Shown here piece after piece: positions 9,700 to 18,465 of a DNA stretch of 64,000 nt (positions are counted from its first letter, which is position 1; every line of letters begins with the position of its first letter). The notes below the pieces were generated by a model, which saw only the letters and a program-made list of their open reading frames with translations, did no database searches and was not told where the DNA came from. This DNA comes from UBA11612 sp964475755. Lineage in GTDB: Bacteria; Pseudomonadota; Alphaproteobacteria; Rhodospirillales; Rhodospirillaceae. The DNA is taken from positions 1-64,000 of the forward strand of contig CAYYXR010000006.1 of the NCBI GenBank assembly GCA_964475755.1, in the 5' to 3' direction. The position numbers and the translations under genes were made by a program.

Positions 9700-10974
9700 A
9701 TGGGTACGGATGCGCGAAAACCGAGGGCAATGTCAGGGTACTTTCTGAATCAAGCCATTGGGACTCACTGGGCGCGCATCGTGCAAGGTGCGCTTTTGGT
9801 CCTGCCCAATTCCGTACTGCCGTTCATCGGACCGGTTCCGCATATGGCCTGGGCGGCACTGGCGGCTTTTTCGGTCGCGGTCTATCAGCCGAGCATCCGC
9901 AAGGAAGACTGGCCGTTTTTTCTGTTTGCCTTCGGCGTGATCCTGAACGCGGCGCTTGGCGTGGCGGTGAGCGGCGCATGGCCGCAAAGCCTTTTGGTGA
10001 ACAACGGATTTGTCGGCGGTTTGCTGTTGATGGCCGCGTACCTGACGGCACGCACGTTCAACGATACGGTTTGGACAATCGCGCTGGTGCTTATCGCCGT
10101 GGAAGCCGGAGCGATTTACGTTCAGTTCGCCAGCGGTGTGCGATTTTTTTTCCCGGCACAGGAAATGGTGACGGCGGGCACCGAATTTCAATTCGCGCAG
10201 AGCGTGGGCAATGAAGATTTATGGTATCGCATTCGGCCCCAAGGCTTCTCCATCAGCTCGACCATTGCCGGGGCCAAAATGCTGCTTGGCATCTTGATTG
10301 CCTACATGCTTCCGTTTTCGCGGCGATGGCGTTGGGGATTGATTGCGTTTCTATTGGGTGCACTCGCGCTCAACTTCAAACGCTCGGGCATTGTCAGCGT
10401 CGGTGCGTTCGCCGGCATTTTGTTCGTGTTGGACATTGCCCGCTGCGGCTGGCGCCCCCGCCATACGGCTACGGCCGCAGCCGCCGGACTTGTTGCAACG
10501 TATGGACTGAGCACCATCATCGTCCAAATGACCCGCGACGCCGCAGATTCAGTGGGAGACCTCTCACCGTCCATATTGATCGCGCAACTCTCCGGGCGCG
10601 CCGATATATGGAATGAGACGTGGGCATTTATTGGGCAGCACCTATTTTTCGGGAACCATTCCACCCGCTTTATTTTGCTCGGAGGCGGATACGCGCACAG
10701 TTCCATCCTTACGCTTCTTGCCACGCACGGTCTTTTCCTAGCAGTGCTCTTATTGGGATTTATGGCTTCGAAAATCGCGCGTGATGCACGGCTGCTGATC
10801 GTGCTCGTGCCGCTTCTGATCGACTCCCTCTTTCAGGAGCACATCTTCTGGTACATCTCAATGATGGACTTGTTTGTGCTTTATCTGTTGGTGAAACGCG
10901 GAAGCTCGGCCGCATGGTCAGAGCCTTGGCCGACCGCAACCGCGCAAACGCGCGTCGTCCCCCAAGCTGCATGA
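9700..10974 (+). CDS. O-antigen ligase/polymerase-like polytopic membrane protein
   Basis: A 424-residue very hydrophobic protein with about ten predicted membrane segments and a large loop late in the sequence (about 290-335). That loop contains the arrangement seen in WaaL/Wzy-type proteins: GRADIWNETWAFIGQHLFFG, then GGGYAHSSILTLLATHG with a conserved His. It probably transfers or polymerises an undecaprenyl-linked glycan at the periplasmic face. It is coupled to the following FkbM methyltransferase by an ATGA overlap. A second ligase-like gene lies at 43513-44703, so the two probably serve different glycans. Ligase versus polymerase cannot be decided by eye. Confidence 0.7.
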   Translation: MGTDARKPRAMSGYFLNQAIGTHWARIVQGALLVLPNSVLPFIGPVPHMAWAALAAFSVAVYQPSIRKEDWPFFLFAFGVILNAALGVAVSGAWPQSLLVNNGFVGGLLLMAAYLTARTFNDTVWTIALVLIAVEAGAIYVQFASGVRFFFPAQEMVTAGTEFQFAQSVGNEDLWYRIRPQGFSISSTIAGAKMLLGILIAYMLPFSRRWRWGLIAFLLGALALNFKRSGIVSVGAFAGILFVLDIARCGWRPRHTATAAAAGLVATYGLSTIIVQMTRDAADSVGDLSPSILIAQLSGRADIWNETWAFIGQHLFFGNHSTRFILLGGGYAHSSILTLLATHGLFLAVLLLGFMASKIARDARLLIVLVPLLIDSLFQEHIFWYISMMDLFVLYLLVKRGSSAAWSEPWPTATAQTRVVPQAA

Positions 10975-11837
10975 CTAAAGAAGACCGCGGAATTGCGACT
11001 CAGCTTGGCCTGGTCGTCCTGGCGTTCCGTCAGAATTCTCTCAACAAAGCTTTGGCTTTGACGTGGCCCATCGCGGCGCGGCGCATAAGCGAGATCGCTA
11101 GGGCCTTGTTCTCCCCACTCAAAATATTTACCTCGCGATATTGGGCAATTCGCCGCTTTATTCAAAAACATTTGCCGGATGCGGGCGGCGTAACGCCGCA
11201 AATACTAGGGAACTATGCTGCGTTCCCTGAAAGGCTTTCGCCTACATCAGTTATCTATTCTTTCGGAGTCGGTGCGGATGTGCGGTTTGATTTCGCGCTG
11301 AGACAGGCCACCGGCTGCACTGTTCATTTGTTTGACCCGACGCCGCGTTCGGCTCGACTTGCGGAATCCTTTGAGGAAGGCTCGGGACTTTATTTTTATC
11401 CTTGGGGCATTTGGCGCGAAGATAAGAATGTTTGGTTCTATACGCAGCCAACGCTCTTTAAAGACGCTAGTGGAGTAGTCGTACAAGACCATAGGTCAGG
11501 ATCAATCAAAGCCAACGGATCGTACGGCTTCGAGGCCGCGTGCTTCACCTTACAGACCATCATGAACCGATTGGGCCACGACGCCATCGATCTTCTTAAG
11601 ATGGATATTGAAGGCGCGGCGTTAGATGTCATGGAAAACATTTTGGTTTCAAACGTTCGGCCAGGACAAATCATCGCCGAGTTTGAATTGATTGAAGGCG
11701 ATGAAAAGGCACCCGACATTTTGATTCGCCTGGAAGCCCTATTCGTACGGCTGAGAAATATTGGATACCTGCTTTATCCGATAAAAAGAAGCCCGCTTCA
11801 TGTCGATTCAATTGAGGTGTTGGCGGTACGGGCATAG
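10971..11837 (+). CDS. FkbM-family SAM-dependent methyltransferase
   Basis: A 288-residue methyltransferase of the FkbM family, usually O-methylating sugars or polyketides. The SAM-binding motif is VIYSFGVGADVRFDF (about 92-106) followed by the acidic VHLFDPTP; the family segment KMDIEGAALDVM is clear near residue 210. The start at ATG 10971 overlaps the stop of the ligase-like gene by four bases (ATGA), so the two are translationally coupled and methylation of the same glycan is a reasonable inference. The 3' end overlaps the convergent dioxygenase gene by about 40 bp. Confidence 0.85.
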   Translation: MTKEDRGIATQLGLVVLAFRQNSLNKALALTWPIAARRISEIARALFSPLKIFTSRYWAIRRFIQKHLPDAGGVTPQILGNYAAFPERLSPTSVIYSFGVGADVRFDFALRQATGCTVHLFDPTPRSARLAESFEEGSGLYFYPWGIWREDKNVWFYTQPTLFKDASGVVVQDHRSGSIKANGSYGFEAACFTLQTIMNRLGHDAIDLLKMDIEGAALDVMENILVSNVRPGQIIAEFELIEGDEKAPDILIRLEALFVRLRNIGYLLYPIKRSPLHVDSIEVLAVRA

Positions 11838-12667
11838 GGAATATGCTCACCTAGGATCGGTTTGAAGTGACTCTTCAGCCCCGATATTGCTACGCCGCGC
11901 GCATAGTAATAATTGGTCAGTGCATACCGCACGCCGTGCGCGATGGGCTTGCCGCGATGTAAGCCCGTGGTGTCGGCCAGAATAAGCGTGCCGCCCTTAC
12001 CGGTCGCGGAGAAAAGTCGATCAGGGTGTCCGGCTGTAATACGTTCGATTTGATCATCGCATATGCGTGATTGAGAAATTCCAAGTCGCGCGGTTTTTTG
12101 ATCGCGGATCATACCCCGTAAACGATGCGACCTCAGAATGTATTGGAACGGACCCGTATGGTCCGTCACATCATTCAGGTAAATGATCGCCTTGAATTGG
12201 TTCGTAAATGAATCCCGGTGCCAGCCCCCGCCCGAACCAAGATTTCCGGGAACGTCGCGGAGCCGATTGGCAAGCGTTGCGAGCGCAATGGGATTGGCAC
12301 CCAATGCCGCCGCCGCGCAGGACAATAGCTGCGTGTCGGAGAAAACGCTGCCGAACGGTGCGGGCGGCACGCCACCTAAGTACAAGCGCTCGTCTGCCCG
12401 CAAATCATCCGTGTGAATCGCGGACGGATGGGCAACTAACAATTGATCGATGCCGGCGCGCAGTTCCTCACACACATCGGCCGGTAAAAAATCTTTCACC
12501 ACACAAATACCATCCCGCCGGACTGTGTCCATCCACACCTGGAGGTCGCGATCTTGTAGCGCAACGTTTGATCCTCTTTGGAGCCTGCCCCCCACGGTCT
12601 TTAGTGCGAGAGCCGTAGCGGGAACAAAGGGGATATTCTGTATCCATGTAACGTTGCTGTGCGGCAT
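11798..12667 (-). CDS. Phytanoyl-CoA dioxygenase (PhyH)-family oxygenase
   Basis: Predicted Fe(II)/2-oxoglutarate oxygenase of about 289 residues. The iron-binding facial triad is visible: His and Asp in GGGWHRDSF and the distal His in DTTGLHRGKPI, with the 2-oxoglutarate Arg expected just after. The domain begins at DTVRRDGICVVKDFLPADVC. The start is uncertain: ATG 12667 (used here) or GTG 12748. The substrate is unknown; PhyH relatives act on lipids, small metabolites and sugar or amino-acid moieties. The convergent overlap with the FkbM gene suggests, but does not prove, a role in the same glycan or lipid modification. Confidence 0.8.
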   Translation of the reverse strand: MPHSNVTWIQNIPFVPATALALKTVGGRLQRGSNVALQDRDLQVWMDTVRRDGICVVKDFLPADVCEELRAGIDQLLVAHPSAIHTDDLRADERLYLGGVPPAPFGSVFSDTQLLSCAAAALGANPIALATLANRLRDVPGNLGSGGGWHRDSFTNQFKAIIYLNDVTDHTGPFQYILRSHRLRGMIRDQKTARLGISQSRICDDQIERITAGHPDRLFSATGKGGTLILADTTGLHRGKPIAHGVRYALTNYYYARGVAISGLKSHFKPILGEHIPYARTANTSIEST

Positions 12668-12789
12668 GGCCGGTATATTCGTCGTTACAATTGAAAATGA
12701 CAATCGCGGGACAGCGCCGGAGTCGGCTTGTCCATTGACACATGTCACCTTTGTTCGGCGCAGGGTGCACGCACGATAACCGGCCTTCG

Positions 12790-12818
12790 TTGGTACTTGT
12801 GAACAGCCGCGTTATACT
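12790..12818 (+). promoter_or_regulatory. Candidate sigma-70 promoter for the molybdenum hydroxylase genes
   Basis: TTGGTA (12790-12795) and TATACT (12813-12818) are separated by 17 bases, about 66 bp upstream of the ATG at 12885. The TATACT is a strong -10 match. No operator-like dyad was recognised beside it. Confidence 0.5.
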
Positions 12819-12884
12819 ACCGCCCTGCCATGGACGCCGATCCGGGAACTTGACGCGGCGGTGTCGTAGACTGGAGGGCCCGCG

Positions 12885-13331
12885 ATGATTCACCTTAAGG
12901 TAAACGGAATAAGCCACGACCTGGACGTCGATCCGGAGATGCCATTGCTATGGGTCCTTCGGGACGTGCTTGAACTGACCGGCACCAAGTTCGGCTGCGG
13001 CATCGCGCAATGTGGTGCCTGCTCTGTTCACGTCAACGGCTCGGTCGCTCGTGCCTGTGTCATGCCGGTCAGCGCCGCAGACGGCGCGGAGGTCACCACC
13101 ATCGAGGGCCTATCGGAGAACGCCGACCATCCCGTGCAAAAGGCATGGCTGGCGCACGAAGTTCCTCAATGCGGTTATTGCCAGTCAGGGATGATGATGA
13201 CGGCGGCGGCTCTGCTGAAGGATAACCCAAACCCCTCGGACGAAGATATCGACGCGGCTATGACCAACATCTGCCGCTGCGGAACCTACAAGCGCGTGCG
13301 CGCGGCCATTCACACCGCAGCCAAAGCGTAA
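12885..13331 (+). CDS. Molybdenum hydroxylase small subunit, two [2Fe-2S] clusters (isoquinoline 1-oxidoreductase alpha type)
   Basis: A 148-residue iron-sulfur subunit that passes electrons from the molybdenum centre. The plant-type cluster is bound by Cys in KFGCGIAQCGACSVHVNG plus a later Cys (ARACVMP); the second cluster by QCGYCQSGMMM and NICRCGTYKRVR. All eight expected cysteines are present. The layout of small plus one large subunit without an FAD subunit matches isoquinoline 1-oxidoreductase and related periplasmic enzymes. A GGAGGGC-type ribosome binding site precedes the ATG. The large subunit follows after 14 bp. Confidence 0.92.
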   Translation: MIHLKVNGISHDLDVDPEMPLLWVLRDVLELTGTKFGCGIAQCGACSVHVNGSVARACVMPVSAADGAEVTTIEGLSENADHPVQKAWLAHEVPQCGYCQSGMMMTAAALLKDNPNPSDEDIDAAMTNICRCGTYKRVRAAIHTAAKA

Positions 13332-13345
13332 GGGAGGGCAAGGAC

Positions 13346-15499
13346 ATGAACACCATTCCCAAACTTAATCGCAGATCATTCCTGGTTGCCAGCGCCGCTG
13401 CCGGCGGCGGCCTCGCCCTCGGCTTTCATCTACCGGGCAGGCATCAACAGGCCGAGGCTGCTGTTTCTCCGGAAGTGAACGCGTGGATCGTGATCAGCCC
13501 CGACGACAGCGTCACCATTCGTGTCGCAATGATGGAGATGGGTCAGGGCAGCTCGACGGGCTTGCCGATGCTGGTTGCCGAAGAGCTCGCGTGCGACTGG
13601 AGCAAAGTCAAAATGGAAATGGTCAGCGCGCACGAAAATCTGGCGCGAGGCAGCGTGTACGGCTCGATGTTTACCGTCGGCAGCCGTTCCATCCGCACCT
13701 CTCATGAAAAACTGAGGATGGCGGGCGCCACAGGGCGCGAAATGCTGATCGAGGCAGCGGCGCGAAACATGGGCGTTTCTGCAACAGAATGTAGTGCATT
13801 CAACAGCGTCGTGACCCATACGCCGTCCGGGCGCAGCGTAACCTACGGCCAAGTGGCCAGCGCCGCTGCGAAATTGTCCCCACCGACTGACGTGAAATTA
13901 AAGGACCCGAAGGACTGGACGTTGCTGGGCACGCCTCAGCGCCGGTTTGATATCGCCGACAAAGTGGCGGGTAAACCTGTTTACGCCATAGACGCGCGGC
14001 CTGAAGGCGTCGTGTATGCCGCTATCCTTCATAGCCCCGTATTTGGCGGAACATTGAAGTCATTCGATGCCGACGCCATTGCCGGGCGCAAAGGCATCCA
14101 CAAGGTCGTGCAAGTGGGCGATTCTGCGATCGCGGTGATTGCCGACAGCTACTGGCAAGCGCAACGGGCGCTGGACGCCATGCCCGTCACGTGGAACGAC
14201 AACGGCAATGGCGGCACGAGCAATGCCGATATCGCCGCCCATGTTGCAAGCGGCCTGACGGCCGACGATGCAGGCCTTGGCCGTAGCGACGGCGATACAA
14301 TTGGTGCACTTAAGGCAGCCGCAAAGATCGTTGAAGCGGAATACAGCGTCCCGTTCCTGAGCCACGCGCCCATGGAACCCATCAACTGCACCGCTCACGT
14401 TACGAATGACGGTGTCGATATCTGGACCTCGACACAAGGCGCGGACGGCGCCCTCCAAGCGGCAGCACGCACGGCGGGCGTGGACCCCAGCAAGGTTCGG
14501 GTCCACGTGACCATGTGCGGCGGTGGCTTCGGGCGACGCGGTGCGCAGGATTTCCTCGTGGAGGCGGTCACCATCGCAAAAACCATGGACCGGCCCGTGC
14601 AACTGATCTGGTCTCGGGAAGAGGATATTCGCCACGATTTTTACCGGCCGATCTCATCGGCAAAGCTGACCGCTGGTTTGGACTCATCGGGCAAATTCGT
14701 CGCCTTCAACACGCGCATTGCCGGCCAGTCCTTGATGAGCACGCAAAACCCGGCCGCTTTGGAAAAAGGTGTCGATCTCGGGTTCATGACCGGCTTTACG
14801 GACATACCCTACGAAATCGAAAACATTCTGGTGGATTACGGCATGCGCAACACGCATGTGCCCGTCGGCTATTGGCGCTCGGTGAATCATTCTCAGAACG
14901 GATTCTTCCGCGAAGGATTCATTGACGAAGTGGCGCATGCCGCCGGTGAGGACCCGTATCAGTTCCGCCGCAAAATGCTGGCCAATGAACCCAAGCAGTT
15001 GGCCGTTCTGGATGCGGCTGCAAAGAAAGCGGATTGGGGATCGCCTTTGCCGGAGGGCGTGGGCCGAGGCATCGCCTTGGTCGACGCATATGGCTCGATT
15101 GTCGCTGCCGTTGCCGAAGCTTCCATGGACAAGAATGGAAAGCCCGTGCTTCACCGGGTGGTATGCGCCGTGGACAGCGGCCATGTGGTTAATCCCGCCA
15201 CGGTAGAGACGCAGATCGAAGGCTCAATCGTGTGGGGTTTGAGTGCGGCGCTTTACGGCAAAATCACCATCGATAAGGGACGTGTCGAACAAGGCAACTT
15301 CGATACCTATCCAATGGTAAAACTCGCCGAGATGCCCAAGGTCGAGGTGGTCCTGGTGCCCAGCGGCGGATTTTGGGGCGGCGCGGGCGAACCAGGGGTA
15401 CCGCCCCTGGCCCCGGCCTTGACCAACGCAATTTTCGCAGCGTCCGGAAAACGCATTCGCAGCCTGCCGATTATCGATCTGAGCGGCAGTTCCGCTTAG
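13346..15499 (+). CDS. Molybdenum hydroxylase large subunit, Tat-exported (isoquinoline 1-oxidoreductase beta type)
   Basis: A 717-residue molybdopterin-binding subunit. A twin-arginine signal NRRSFLVASAAAGGG lies at residues 8-22, so the heterodimer is probably exported folded, with the small subunit carried along. The molybdopterin motif CGGGFGRRGAQDF lies near residue 390 and the catalytic Glu is in GGAGEPGVPPLAPALTNA close to the C-terminus. The family oxidises N-heterocycles or aldehydes; which one here is unknown. Electrons probably go to a cytochrome rather than NAD, as no FAD subunit is present. Maturation factors of the XdhC type are not in the window. Confidence 0.92.
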   Translation: MNTIPKLNRRSFLVASAAAGGGLALGFHLPGRHQQAEAAVSPEVNAWIVISPDDSVTIRVAMMEMGQGSSTGLPMLVAEELACDWSKVKMEMVSAHENLARGSVYGSMFTVGSRSIRTSHEKLRMAGATGREMLIEAAARNMGVSATECSAFNSVVTHTPSGRSVTYGQVASAAAKLSPPTDVKLKDPKDWTLLGTPQRRFDIADKVAGKPVYAIDARPEGVVYAAILHSPVFGGTLKSFDADAIAGRKGIHKVVQVGDSAIAVIADSYWQAQRALDAMPVTWNDNGNGGTSNADIAAHVASGLTADDAGLGRSDGDTIGALKAAAKIVEAEYSVPFLSHAPMEPINCTAHVTNDGVDIWTSTQGADGALQAAARTAGVDPSKVRVHVTMCGGGFGRRGAQDFLVEAVTIAKTMDRPVQLIWSREEDIRHDFYRPISSAKLTAGLDSSGKFVAFNTRIAGQSLMSTQNPAALEKGVDLGFMTGFTDIPYEIENILVDYGMRNTHVPVGYWRSVNHSQNGFFREGFIDEVAHAAGEDPYQFRRKMLANEPKQLAVLDAAAKKADWGSPLPEGVGRGIALVDAYGSIVAAVAEASMDKNGKPVLHRVVCAVDSGHVVNPATVETQIEGSIVWGLSAALYGKITIDKGRVEQGNFDTYPMVKLAEMPKVEVVLVPSGGFWGGAGEPGVPPLAPALTNAIFAASGKRIRSLPIIDLSGSSA

Positions 15500-15504
15500 T
15501 TTAG

Positions 15505-16275
15505 TTACTTGGCGATATATCCGCCGTCGATGGGAATTGCGACCCCGGTCACGTAGCCGGATTCATCCGACGCCAGCCATAGCGCGGCGTTGGCCACGTC
15601 TTCCGGCTGACCCAATCTGCGCAACGGGATGTTCGCCATGAACACCTTTTGCGTTTCTGCCGCCTGTTCGTCGCTGACGTTGCGGCCCATGAATTCGCGC
15701 AGCATGGGCGTGTTGGTGAGCCCGGGGCACACCACGTTGAAGCGAATGTTTTCCGGCCCGTAGCGTAGCGCGAGCGATTTGGTGAGGCCGACCACACCGA
15801 ATTTCCCGGCCGAATACAGCGGGCTTAATTGCGAGCCCACCAAGCCGGAAATGGATGCCGTGAGAACAACGGAACCGCCGCCGCGCTTGCGCATATATTT
15901 AACGGCCTCGCCGACACTGAAATAGACCGAGCGCACATTGAGGTCCATCGCGAGGTCATATTTATCTTCATCGATATCCTCGACCGCATCCGTGCCCGGA
16001 ATGCCAGCATGACTCCAGAGCACGTCAATGCCGCCCAGCGCTTTTGCCGCGTCGTTCATGGCGCGTTTGCATTCCTCCGCCTTCGATAAATCCGCCGATA
16101 TCGCGAAAGCCTCTCCGCCGTCCTTCTTGATAGCTTCGGCGACGTCCTTAGCGCCTTCCTCATTGATATCGACAACAGCGACCTTGGCGCCTTCTTTTGC
16201 AAATCGCAAACAGCCAGCGCGACCCATGCCCGATGCTCCGGCGGTCACCACCGCAAGTTTATTTTTCAAACGCAT
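15505..16275 (-). CDS. SDR-family oxidoreductase
   Basis: A 256-residue classical short-chain dehydrogenase. The cofactor loop is TAGASGMG (residues 10-17), NAG is replaced by SHAG (about 88), and the active site is Ser in LTASISG plus YSAGK (Tyr/Lys, about 155-159). The C-terminus ends in the usual GVAIPIDGGY. The start at ATG 16275 follows a GGGAGG ribosome binding site; longer frames upstream overlap the enoyl-CoA hydratase gene. It is 35 bp downstream of that gene and co-oriented, so a hydroxyacyl-CoA or similar alcohol substrate is plausible but unproven. Confidence 0.85.
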   Translation of the reverse strand: MRLKNKLAVVTAGASGMGRAGCLRFAKEGAKVAVVDINEEGAKDVAEAIKKDGGEAFAISADLSKAEECKRAMNDAAKALGGIDVLWSHAGIPGTDAVEDIDEDKYDLAMDLNVRSVYFSVGEAVKYMRKRGGGSVVLTASISGLVGSQLSPLYSAGKFGVVGLTKSLALRYGPENIRFNVVCPGLTNTPMLREFMGRNVSDEQAAETQKVFMANIPLRRLGQPEDVANAALWLASDESGYVTGVAIPIDGGYIAK

Positions 16276-16310
16276 CTGTATCCTCCCTGAGTGCGCCTTG
16301 CGGCTGTGTT

Positions 16311-17078
16311 TTAGCGGCCCTTCCACACGGGTGGACGCTTTTCGGCAAACGACTTCGGTCCTTCTTGCGCGTCTTCGCTGAGGTAGACCGAAGCAAATAG
16401 CGAGACGCTGGCCTTCATTGCGGCAGACCGGCCCATATCCGAGGACATGTAAACCATCTCGCGACAGGCGCGGACGGTCAGCGGCGCGTTCGCGGCAATG
16501 CGCTTCGCCAATTTCATGGCTTCGTCCATTAGGTCGGCAAGGGGCACAACTCTGTTGACGTATCCCATTTCATACAAGCGCTGCGCAGTGAAATTATCGC
16601 CGGTCAGGAGAATTTCCATCAGCACTCGTTGCGGCAACATATGTATGAGAGGTGTTGCCCAGGGCGTTCCCCGGCCAACTTTGGCCTCTGTAATGGCGAA
16701 TATGGCGTGATCGGCTGCAACGCAAAGATCGCATTGCTGCGCCAGCAGCCAGCCGCCGGCCATCGCCACACCATTAACCGCCGATATCGTCGGCTTTGAG
16801 ACCTGAACCGTATCCCCAATGATCGGGATAAAACCCTTGGGCGGAATGCGGATGCCGGTGGCGCTGGCTTCCTTGAGGTCCATGCCCGCACAAAAGGCCT
16901 TATCGCCCGCGCCCGTCAGAATGGCGACTTTAGCCGCTTCATCTTTTTCAAAGCGCGCCCACGCCTCATACAATCCTTCGCGAACCGCTTTTCCAATCGC
17001 GTTGCGCCGCTCCGGCCGATTAATGGTAATGACAGCGATGTCGTCTTTCAGTTCATAGAGAATAATGTCTTCCGACAT
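16311..17078 (-). CDS. Enoyl-CoA hydratase/isomerase (crotonase) family protein
   Basis: A 255-residue crotonase-fold protein. The N-terminal segment IAVITINRPERRNA and the oxyanion-hole segment DKAFCAGMDLKE are typical; the second oxyanion segment (AVNGVAMAGGWLLAQQCDLCVAA) and the region ITEAKVGRGTPWATPL place a Glu near the usual catalytic position. Family members hydrate, isomerise or hydrolyse acyl-CoA thioesters; the precise reaction cannot be read. It heads a two-gene unit with the SDR downstream and lies 37 bp upstream (in gene order) of nothing related, the heme cluster being on the same strand behind it. Confidence 0.85.
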   Translation of the reverse strand: MSEDIILYELKDDIAVITINRPERRNAIGKAVREGLYEAWARFEKDEAAKVAILTGAGDKAFCAGMDLKEASATGIRIPPKGFIPIIGDTVQVSKPTISAVNGVAMAGGWLLAQQCDLCVAADHAIFAITEAKVGRGTPWATPLIHMLPQRVLMEILLTGDNFTAQRLYEMGYVNRVVPLADLMDEAMKLAKRIAANAPLTVRACREMVYMSSDMGRSAAMKASVSLFASVYLSEDAQEGPKSFAEKRPPVWKGR

Positions 17079-17115
17079 TGTTGCGTCCCCTCCCCGTTCT
17101 TATAGGCCGCGCCGC

Positions 17116-17565
17116 TTAAAACGGCTTTGCGACAACCAACAATACAATTCCGATCATAAGCAACGTCGGAACTTCGTTCATAATTCTGTAGTAACGGGCG
17201 GTGTGCGTGTTGGCATCACGCGCAAACTTCGCGCGCCACATTTCCATCATGCCATGCATGACAACAAGCCCCAGAACAAACAAAAGCTTCAACCACATCC
17301 AGGCTGACGACCAATCAACAATCCCCGGCGTGTGCATAAGCGCAAGGCCAAGAATTAAACTGACCAGGAAGGCCGGACGCATAATGATGCGCATCAAACG
17401 CCCTTCCATACCCTTGAGCATTTCAGAAGCTTCGGACCCCGGCGCAAGTCCGACATGATTGACGAAAAGGCGCGGCAAATACAAAAGCCCGGCCATCCAG
17501 GAAATAACAGCGATGATGTGCACGGCCTTGATCCAAAGGTACGCGCCCGACATGAATTCGGACAT
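17116..17565 (-). CDS. hemJ: Protoporphyrinogen oxidase HemJ
   Basis: A 149-residue four-helix membrane protein that oxidises protoporphyrinogen IX to protoporphyrin IX in most alphaproteobacteria. The conserved His and Arg segments YLWIKAVHIIAVISWMAG and LYLPRLFVNH at the N-terminus, and KLLFVLGLVVMHGMME in helix three, fit the family. It lies 25 bp downstream of hemF on the same strand, which supports assignment over a generic CopD-like protein. It closes the minus-strand hem operon. Confidence 0.9.
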   Translation of the reverse strand: MSEFMSGAYLWIKAVHIIAVISWMAGLLYLPRLFVNHVGLAPGSEASEMLKGMEGRLMRIIMRPAFLVSLILGLALMHTPGIVDWSSAWMWLKLLFVLGLVVMHGMMEMWRAKFARDANTHTARYYRIMNEVPTLLMIGIVLLVVAKPF

Positions 17566-17590
17566 GAATTAGCCCTCCCCCTTTTTCAGG

Positions 17591-18454
17591 CTACCACTTT
17601 ACGATGGGCGGCATACTCATCAAATAAGCGTCGGGATTGGCATCCGTTGCGAAACCGAATTTAGTCCCTCGGTCATAAACCAGGTTGAATTCGACATACC
17701 GTCCGCGCTTCAACAGCAATTTCTCCAGATCATCCTCGGTGTAGGGCGTATCTTTGCGCCGGGCGACGATCTTCGGGTAAATATCAAGAAACGCCTCGCC
17801 GACGGCCTGCTGAAATTTGAAATCAGCCTCTGGATCGCCGCTGTTCAAGTCGTCGAAGAAAATTCCACCGACGCCACGCGGTTCTTTACGATGCGGCAGA
17901 TAAAAATACCGATCGCACCATTCTTTGTATTCCTTATAGGCGTCCGGTCTGTAGGCGTCGCACGCCCCTTTCATGGCTGCGTGAAACTCTTGAGTGTCCT
18001 CTTCGAACGGAAAGGTTGGCGTCAGGTCTGCACCGCCGCCGAACCAGAGCTTGCTGGTTTCCATGCACCGGACATTCATATGCACGATAGGTGTGAACGG
18101 GTTGCGCATGTGAGATACAAGCGAGATACCACAGGCTGAAAACCGACCGTTCGATTCTTTTGCGCCTGGAATTTGTGAAATGGCTTGGTCCGAGAGAACG
18201 CCCCAAACGTGACTGAAGTTGACGCCGACCTTTTCGAAAACCTCGCCGCGCATGACGCGCATTCGCCCGCCGCCTTTCAGCCGGTGATCCGCGGGCCGTT
18301 GCCAATCGGTATGTTCAAATTTTGAGCCTGTATCCAAACTCTCAAAGGCCGCGCAGATGCGGTCCTGGAGGTCTTTGTAGTATTCACCTGCCGTCGTTGC
18401 GAAACCTTCGGGCGGCGTACTTGTGCTGGCATCGGCGCTGGATACGGCGGTCAT
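17591..18454 (-). CDS. hemF: Oxygen-dependent coproporphyrinogen III oxidase
   Basis: Cytoplasmic enzyme that decarboxylates two propionates of coproporphyrinogen III to give protoporphyrinogen IX, using O2. The 287-residue product has FTPIVHMNVRCMET, WFGGGADLTPTFPFEED, GVGGIFFDDLN and the C-terminal GRYVEFNLVYDRGTKFG, all diagnostic of HemF. It follows hemE by 11 bp. The presence of this aerobic form rather than HemN in the operon points to aerobic growth. Confidence 0.97.
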   Translation of the reverse strand: MTAVSSADASTSTPPEGFATTAGEYYKDLQDRICAAFESLDTGSKFEHTDWQRPADHRLKGGGRMRVMRGEVFEKVGVNFSHVWGVLSDQAISQIPGAKESNGRFSACGISLVSHMRNPFTPIVHMNVRCMETSKLWFGGGADLTPTFPFEEDTQEFHAAMKGACDAYRPDAYKEYKEWCDRYFYLPHRKEPRGVGGIFFDDLNSGDPEADFKFQQAVGEAFLDIYPKIVARRKDTPYTEDDLEKLLLKRGRYVEFNLVYDRGTKFGFATDANPDAYLMSMPPIVKW

Positions 18455-18465
18455 GTCTCACCTCT

